A stretch of 64,000 bases of DNA from Asterella californica. Its lineage: Eukaryota; Streptophyta; Marchantiopsida; Marchantiales; Aytoniaceae. A model generated the notes under the pieces. It saw nothing but the letters and a program-made list of their open reading frames with translations. It had not been told where the DNA came from and did no database searches. The stretch spans positions 12,338,001 through 12,402,000 of the forward strand of contig JAYKYS010000012.1 of the NCBI GenBank assembly GCA_036924285.1. The letters run 5' to 3'. Both the position numbers and the translations under genes were made by a program. Positions within the stretch are counted from its first letter, which is position 1. Every line of letters begins with the position of its first letter. Of the stretch, positions 58,340 through 64,000 are shown one piece after another.

Positions 58340-59162
58340 TGAAGAGTCAATGTATGCGTCTTCAGTACTTTCTGATGCTCATCATTGGCTATCTCATGTC
58401 CATCTTGATCTTCAATGATATCTTCATCTTCTTCCTCGGTTTCTTCTTCTTCGTTATCATTTGTAAGTCAAATGTTTGCTTCAACTCCTATCTCTTGTCC
58501 TAGTCAGAACAACTGATTCCTTAATTGGATTACGGTTGTCTTATGCAGTCGATTACTCGTGGTGAGAATAAAATCAAAAACTAAAATTTGTACTTCTAAA
58601 ATATCTGACTCTTGTTTGAATGCATGTCCTCCTCTATCATCCGGAACTTTACGTCACTCTAGATAATATTTTTTCATGTAAAGATCTACCAACTCGGTTG
58701 CATACCACTGCATTTCTATCCTGCAAGGTTCTTCACTCTCCTCACGAGTCAAAACTCGTAACACTTTACAGAGCCAAAAGGACTTGTCGTCCTCTACAAA
58801 GTTAACTATCTCTACTAAATCTTTAACATCACCAATCTTGTGTAGACGGTCGTATGTAATGCGTCTAGGTCTCGATTGTTGTATTTCTGCATACAATGGT
58901 CTTCTTTCATCAAACACTCATCGCTATGTTCGAGACAACTATATCTCTATTGTTAATATTGTTTGAAGGAGTTTCGAGTAAGATCCAAAGTCTCGTAAAT
59001 GGAATGGGCGCCTAGATAATATTTGTCTGGCAACTTGTTCTTGATTGTAGAATCAATAATTTCATCATGTTTTCTCGATCTCATCCAAATAATGTAACAT
59101 GTATTTTTGAATATCTCTTTTGATGTTGAGGATATTTCGTAATGTGTATAAGAATGTAACAT
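58340..59162 (-). pseudogene. Decayed BAH-like domain protein, acidic tail
   Basis: Minus strand. 59162-58953 is Lys/Arg-rich; 58917-58654 reads FDERRPLYAEIQ, then FWLCKVLRVL...CRIEMQWYATELVD, which resembles a BAH- or Tudor-like reader fold of the kind found in plant transposon-encoded host-like proteins. Further down, 58455-58395 encodes a run of Glu/Asp (EEEETEEEDED). The pieces are in different frames with stops between them. Resemblance to BAH rests on the pattern W/F-x-x-K-(I/V)-L plus a WY motif about 25 residues later. I hold the family name loosely. Confidence 0.35.
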
Positions 59163-59703
59163 ATATTTTTCATCATTTTATTAATTATATATTATTTTAA
59201 ATTTATCAAATAATTATTTCCTCGAAAGTTAAGGTTCATCAAAGTCGAAAAAAGAACCCATTAGCGGATACCTGGTTGTTGTTAGCGGTTATTTACCTTG
59301 CTTTACATCTTCTTTTCTCTGGTTAGAAATCCATGTTGTAAGGATTAGGTAGTAAATTAAATTTTTAATAAAATGATACCGGATGAGGATGAGTAGCCCA
59401 CATATGTACTTTGGGGATCGTCTGTCCAAGTTCCCTTATGATTTATTTCATAGTCCTTTTGCCTTTCCAGGATGGACTAACAATTAATACTTACGAACCT
59501 TTTTAATTTTCTTAATGAGATTAGTATAATATTTTCATTAACATTTATACATTTTTTTCAATAGTAACAGCGAGCAAAAATTTCCAGAATCCATCGTCTA
59601 TGCAAACGTTCTCCCTTCCAACCAGCAATCCTATCAACCAGAGTATTTTCCTCCCCAGGTAATATAGCTTGTCTTTTTCCATCGTTCGACCGATCGTTCA
59701 CAT
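59163..59703. other. AT-rich spacer
   Basis: No gene. About 59343-59365 (GGATTAGGTAGTAAATTAA) resembles one arm of hairpin element C, so a decayed copy may sit here. Confidence 0.35.
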
Positions 59704-59760
59704 TGCATGCATATATATTCACTAATATTAGGTGAACATCACTAATATCTTAGTGATGTT
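59704..59760 (+). repeat. Double-hairpin element E
   Basis: The leader variant TGCATGCATATATATTCAC is followed by TTCAC...GTGAA and a perfect 11-bp stem: AACATCACTAA (59735-59745), 4-nt loop, TTAGTGATGTT (59750-59760). Confidence 0.65.
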
Positions 59761-59911
59761 TTGGACGGAGAAATCATTTGCAGATTGTTCGTTTGTGAGA
59801 GGTACTCGCAGACACTGACTCGACTCAGGCCCGTTCTTTGAGTCATATTAATATCAACTTTTTTAATTTATCTTTATATTTTTATATATATGTTTGAATT
59901 ATCACCTTCAG

Positions 59912-59992
59912 ATGGAGCTGCAATATGCGAAGAGGTTGATTTATTGCTAAACTTTTCTTTGTGGAAGAGTTTGGTAATAAATTAAGCTCCAT
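59912..59992 (+). repeat. Long hairpin element F
   Basis: Outer arms ATGGAGCT (59912-59919) and AGCTCCAT (59985-59992). The inner arms GATTTATTGCTAAACTTTTC and GGAAGAGTTTGGTAATAAAT pair with a few mismatches and are close in sequence to the second stems of elements B and C. Confidence 0.7.
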
Positions 59993-62310
59993 TTATGAAG
60001 TAATGTTTCCATTCTTCTCTTTGGATTTATGTTGCAGTGGGATCATATATTTTCATAACATATATATCTTTTGATAGTGATCAAGTGCCAATAAGTGATA
60101 CTGCAAAGCGTCATACTCGAGAAAAAGAAACAAAATATACTGTTAGCATTGATTCCTTCGAATGTCAAGGATTAGAATTAAAAAACTCGACACATTATAT
60201 ATAAGATTGACTCGTCTGAGCTCATCACTAGAGAGCTCTTTTTACTTATTGTTTTCTCCTTAAAATCCTTGATTGTCTACTAGGGTTTCATTACGGTGAC
60301 CGTTAGCATCATTTCATATCAACCAGTTTCGATAGAGATTGATCTGATATAGTGAGAACACTGGCTTTTTAATGTATTCAGTAACTAGATTAATATTAGT
60401 AAGTGATAATTGAGTATCGGTGTGAAAATGCGAAAGCATTAATAGATGTTCTGGTCGATTTGAAATAAAATTGAATCAAAATACCATTTCTCTAAAGTTC
60501 TCTTGAATAGTGAATAAAATGCAAAATTGATTCTCCCAGGATAATTCATAAGCATATTGCACTGAAATGATGCACGTCATCAAGTGATTCATTACAATCC
60601 TATACAACATCATATCCAAATGCAGAAATTCGATTTGATTATTTGTTAACACATCTTCCTTGGCATGGACTAAACTGAAATTGAACAGATTGTTGAATTA
60701 ATCACCTCTTGTTCACCAGATCCCCTAATATTGACACCAAGGTTTTAACAACTGACACTTTCCAAAGATCTGATGATTCTTTTCTTGAATCTGCTGAAAC
60801 TCTTCTTACAGTAATCGCTCTACAATGAAGGCTAAATATATCTCACTTCACAATTATTGTACTTATATGAAACTATCTGTAAGCAATCCATTTTTATAAC
60901 CTGAACCGCTCAAGTAGAGTATTGTTAGGCAGTTATAGTCATTTCGAACCACCTTTTAACCACGAAGGAGGCAGAAGCGAAAGAACCAGGTGGAAACAAG
61001 ATGCTCAGAACAAAACAAAACATTTACCACTTTTTTCCAAAAACAAAAAGACAAGATGCTTAGCAAAGATTTAATCAAAGGTGGTCAAACAAACATGTTA
61101 AAAGACTTAGTACCTCCAGTACGCGGATAATATAATTTTAGATGTTATAGACAACAAACAAGATGCCCTGGATATTAGAAAAGTTGTGCAAAACTTCTTG
61201 CAGGAATAACTGAAGTTTGACATAAACGAACAGAAAGTAAAATCTTACACGTAAAGTCCGAAATGGCCAAACGCTTAGGCGCATCAGTAAATATATATTA
61301 TGGCACCGGAAGTGTGTGGAAATCTTAAGCACTAACAAGGTCTCTGATGTCAAACAAGATAGTCATCTAAAAGTAATATAATTGATTTTGAAGTTAAAGA
61401 TAAACACATAAAAACAAAAAGATGACTGAGAAAGTAATGACCTTCAGTTGGAGGGGTATACACGTAGATAACAGAAAATCGTGTGTAACCAATAAACACA
61501 AGATAGTGTTGGTATCTAGATAACCAAGACTAGCATATATTGGAGGTGAGAGAAGAGTAGAGGACTCTTGACCAACATAGTGGACTAAGTTGTATTCATA
61601 GGTACTTTGGAAGAGAAGTCTCGAGATAAGCAGTGATAGATAATAGTCTATAAAACACCAAGTGATAAATGAATATATTGCATCTCATAGGGCGTGTACA
61701 CATGGAGGTTTAGCAGTTCACTACACTTGGTGCACATATACTGAACAGAAGAAGTTAACATTGCGTGAGAATGAGGTTTCCTCATCTCATATACTTAATG
61801 CTTATATACTGGTAGTGACGGGATGAATTGGATCTAGGAGAAGAAATACACTCATAACCTGTTGGGTTAGACTCTATACGTAAGATGCGAAACTAGTACA
61901 ACCAAAGGTAGAGACATAATCGAGGGTTGGATCGTGATCAAAGTTTGAGATGCAACCAAAGATTTGCAAAATAAGTTGTTACCAACCTTAAGAGAGATCA
62001 CTTAATAGATATTTTAATATGACGAGATAGCTGTAAATATTCGAGAACTAAAAATTTTACTTAGAAACATATTGTTCAAGAAATATTTCATAAATTTTTA
62101 ATTAAATATTTATTTTAAGCTTTCTGAAGTAGTCTTTTTGAGTATAGTAAGACTTATATTAATTAGCTAGAATAAGATAAATAGTTCAAATTTATTTATT
62201 AGAATGCTTAAAATATTATAACAAATTGATGATATTTTAGACAGATAAACATTAATATATATGATTATTTTAGAATATAACATGAATAATACAAAGCTAT
62301 TCTAAGTGGA
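59993..62310. other. AT-rich stretch without recognised gene
   Basis: ORFs are short and motif-free (for example 61353-61138, minus). From about 61440 the text is purine-rich with words such as GGATAAC and GTATAT that foreshadow the array starting near 62310. Confidence 0.45.
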
Positions 62311-63480
62311 CTCTTCGGATAGCAATTGACATATGTAGTAAATATATGTGGTACAAGGATAGCAATCAAAAGATTGAGATAAGACCAAGGACTGAGAAGT
62401 ATATGTGGATAACAATTGACATATGTAGTAAAGGATTCTAGTACAAGGATAGCAACCTAAAGATTGAGAGGGTGGAGGAACAACATCAGGAGAATTTTTA
62501 TCTGATATCAGTAGTTATTTTTCTGATATCAATAACTTATTAGATATTTTTAAAGGAGAAAAAGATTTTTAATAGTAATCTAACCTCGATTTCTATATTA
62601 TAAAATAAAAACTGAAATAAATTATAATAATCGAACTCCATTACTGTAAACATATAGTAATCGAAGATAGTAATACAACAGTAATCGAAGTAGATTACTA
62701 TTTACTAATAACTGATAAGTTACGTCGTACTCAACATCAGATTGAGGTTGTGTACCATTTGTATAACAATCAAGGAATGAATGACAATAGAGGGTTGAGA
62801 AGTATATGTGGACAACATTTGATATATGTAGTACAAGGATAGCATCCCAAAGACTGAGATAAGTCCGAGGGTTGTGTAGTATTTCTATAACAATCAAGGA
62901 TTGAGAATATGTGGATAACAGTTGACATAAGTAATGAAAGATTGTGGTATTAAGTATAGCATACCAAAGACTAAGGGTCTCTTCCGGCTAGGTCCTTAGT
63001 GTGCTTATTAGACACTGTCAGATTGGTTTGGTAATAAGAATTGTCTTCGGACTGTAATTTTGCAAGTGTGATAATAGTATATTCGTCAGCATATAGCATC
63101 TCCAAGGTTTTTGGTGGTACCTCAGAGCTAGCATTTCCGTGTATTTCACTTACACAAACTCTCTCAGGCAGACGCGTGGATGCTCAAGTGAAACTGACAC
63201 GAATCCACTGTCACGGCATGTGAGATTACCTCTTTTTTTGAAAATCACAAAAATAAACGATATGTGATGAGAAGACGATGACTATTACAATTGCAGTAGT
63301 TACCAAAAGCTGCAGGACTGGCAGCTGTACCCTTCAGGTCCGGCAGGACTCATTATGCACGTTAAAGGGTGTAGTCGGAAGAGACCCTAAGATAAGACAA
63401 AGGTTTGTATAGTATTTATATAACAATCAAAGACTGAGTGACGATAGAAGGTTGAGAAGTATATGTGTCAAAAGTTAGAT
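62311..63480 (+). repeat. Diverged repeat array (GATAGCA / AAAGA.TGAG)
   Basis: Phrases GAGAAGTATATGTGGA(T/C)AACA, TTGA(C/T)ATATGTAGTA, ACAAGGATAGCA and AAAGA(C/T)TGAGATAAG recur at about 62315-62470, 62785-62870, 62880-62965 and 63395-63480. The order is conserved but the spacing is irregular. An AT-rich insert (62490-62700) and the MITE at 62975-63387 interrupt it. Confidence 0.7.
62975..63387 (+). mobile_element. Tourist-type MITE (PIF/Harbinger-like), complete
   Basis: A 413-bp element bounded by 16-nt terminal inverted repeats GGGTCTCTTCCGGCTA (62975-62990) and TAGTCGGAAGAGACCC (63372-63387), one mismatch. It is flanked on both sides by TAA (62972-62974 and 63388-63390). A TAA/TTA target duplication plus ends beginning GGG is the signature of Tourist MITEs mobilised by PIF/Harbinger transposases. 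A related array unit near 62847-62870 shows the uninterrupted sequence. No transposase is encoded; the 60-codon ORF inside is incidental. Confidence 0.9.
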
Positions 63481-64000
63481 TACAGTCGAGGGTTCAGAAG
63501 TACTAAAAGAAATAACCTAGTGGACAATTCCCAACACAGTCCACCTCCAACGTAGGTTAGTGGTAGCTTTGGATCTTGCTCTTTGGCATTTTACCAATGA
63601 GCAATGTAAAGAGGTGCATATCCTTGGGGCAGCATGATAAGTAACAGTGTAGACATTTAGACGGCAATTGTGATTTACGCTGGATTTAAAGGGTTATCAA
63701 AAGATAGTGGAGGGTGTTTCATGCATGTGTTTGTCATAAACATCGATCCCAAGAACCAACGTCTACGGTTATTATTCGCTACTCCAAATATTAGCGATAA
63801 CCATCAACTATATCAGTAACAACCGATAGAACTAGTAAGGTAAAAGTTCATTCGAAAGAAGTTAAAACCGCGTAGCAACACGTCGATTGTGAAAACTGAA
63901 AAGAGGGGGATTTTCTGTCATGTAGAGAAACGACGGACTGATGGAGTGGTGGTGGAAGGCAAAAAGAGAAAAGAGCAGCGAGGACGGAAGGATGAATCGT
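63481..64000. other. Unassigned end of window
   Basis: No gene or repeat recognised. The final 100 nt are purine-rich and could belong to a feature beyond the window. Confidence 0.35.

Overview
The window is nuclear DNA of a land plant. All four convincing genes are interrupted by GT-AG introns, and their closest known relatives are plant proteins: a chloroplast ferredoxin C2 (FdC2), a mitochondrial pyruvate carrier subunit (MPC2 type), DNA ligase 6 (LIG6, a plant-specific nuclease-ligase fusion) and an NSUN6-type RNA cytosine-5 methyltransferase. Base composition is AT-leaning, and decayed transposons fill most of the space outside the genes. A bryophyte or another non-seed plant is plausible, but the species cannot be fixed from the sequence alone.

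Layout. 1-11.6 kb: transposon relics, a purine tract, a hairpin-rich block, a tRNA-like/SINE-like sequence and a cluster of TGCATATTCA-led hairpin elements. 12.57-14.80 kb: FdC2, + strand, 7 exons, 193 aa. 17.83-19.26 kb: MPC2, + strand, 4 exons, about 94 aa. 19.3-26.8 kb: repeats, a truncated MITE and a possible minus-strand coding relic. 26.83-37.65 kb: LIG6, + strand, 20 exons, 1708 aa. 40.81-45.12 kb: NSUN6-like gene, + strand, 12 exons, 613 aa. 45.8-64 kb: almost entirely repeats. These include a long imperfect hairpin, two well-preserved copies of an unrecognised element carrying a paired ORF, a Ty1/copia 5' fragment (LTR, primer-binding site, gag relic), a BAH-like coding relic and a Tourist-type MITE inserted in a repeat array.

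The four genes are all on the + strand and all house-keeping, but they act in different compartments: plastid electron transfer, mitochondrial pyruvate import, nuclear DNA repair and RNA methylation. They are neighbours, not a pathway. I built each exon model by matching conserved residues to splice sites and checking phase. The FdC2, LIG6 and NSUN6 coding sums (582, 5127 and 1842 nt) are exact multiples of three with no internal stop.

Best leads: (1) FdC2 and MPC2, 3 kb apart, start with near-identical short first exons of the same phase. (2) A family of double-hairpin elements shares the leader TGCATATTCA. (3) An unrecognised repeat family encodes two back-to-back domains of about 70 aa, with stops at the junction in every copy. 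(4) A MITE has a matching empty site inside the same repeat array. (5) LIG6 has a single 3.16-kb exon for the nuclease half, a PIP-box and three 28-residue repeats in its linker.
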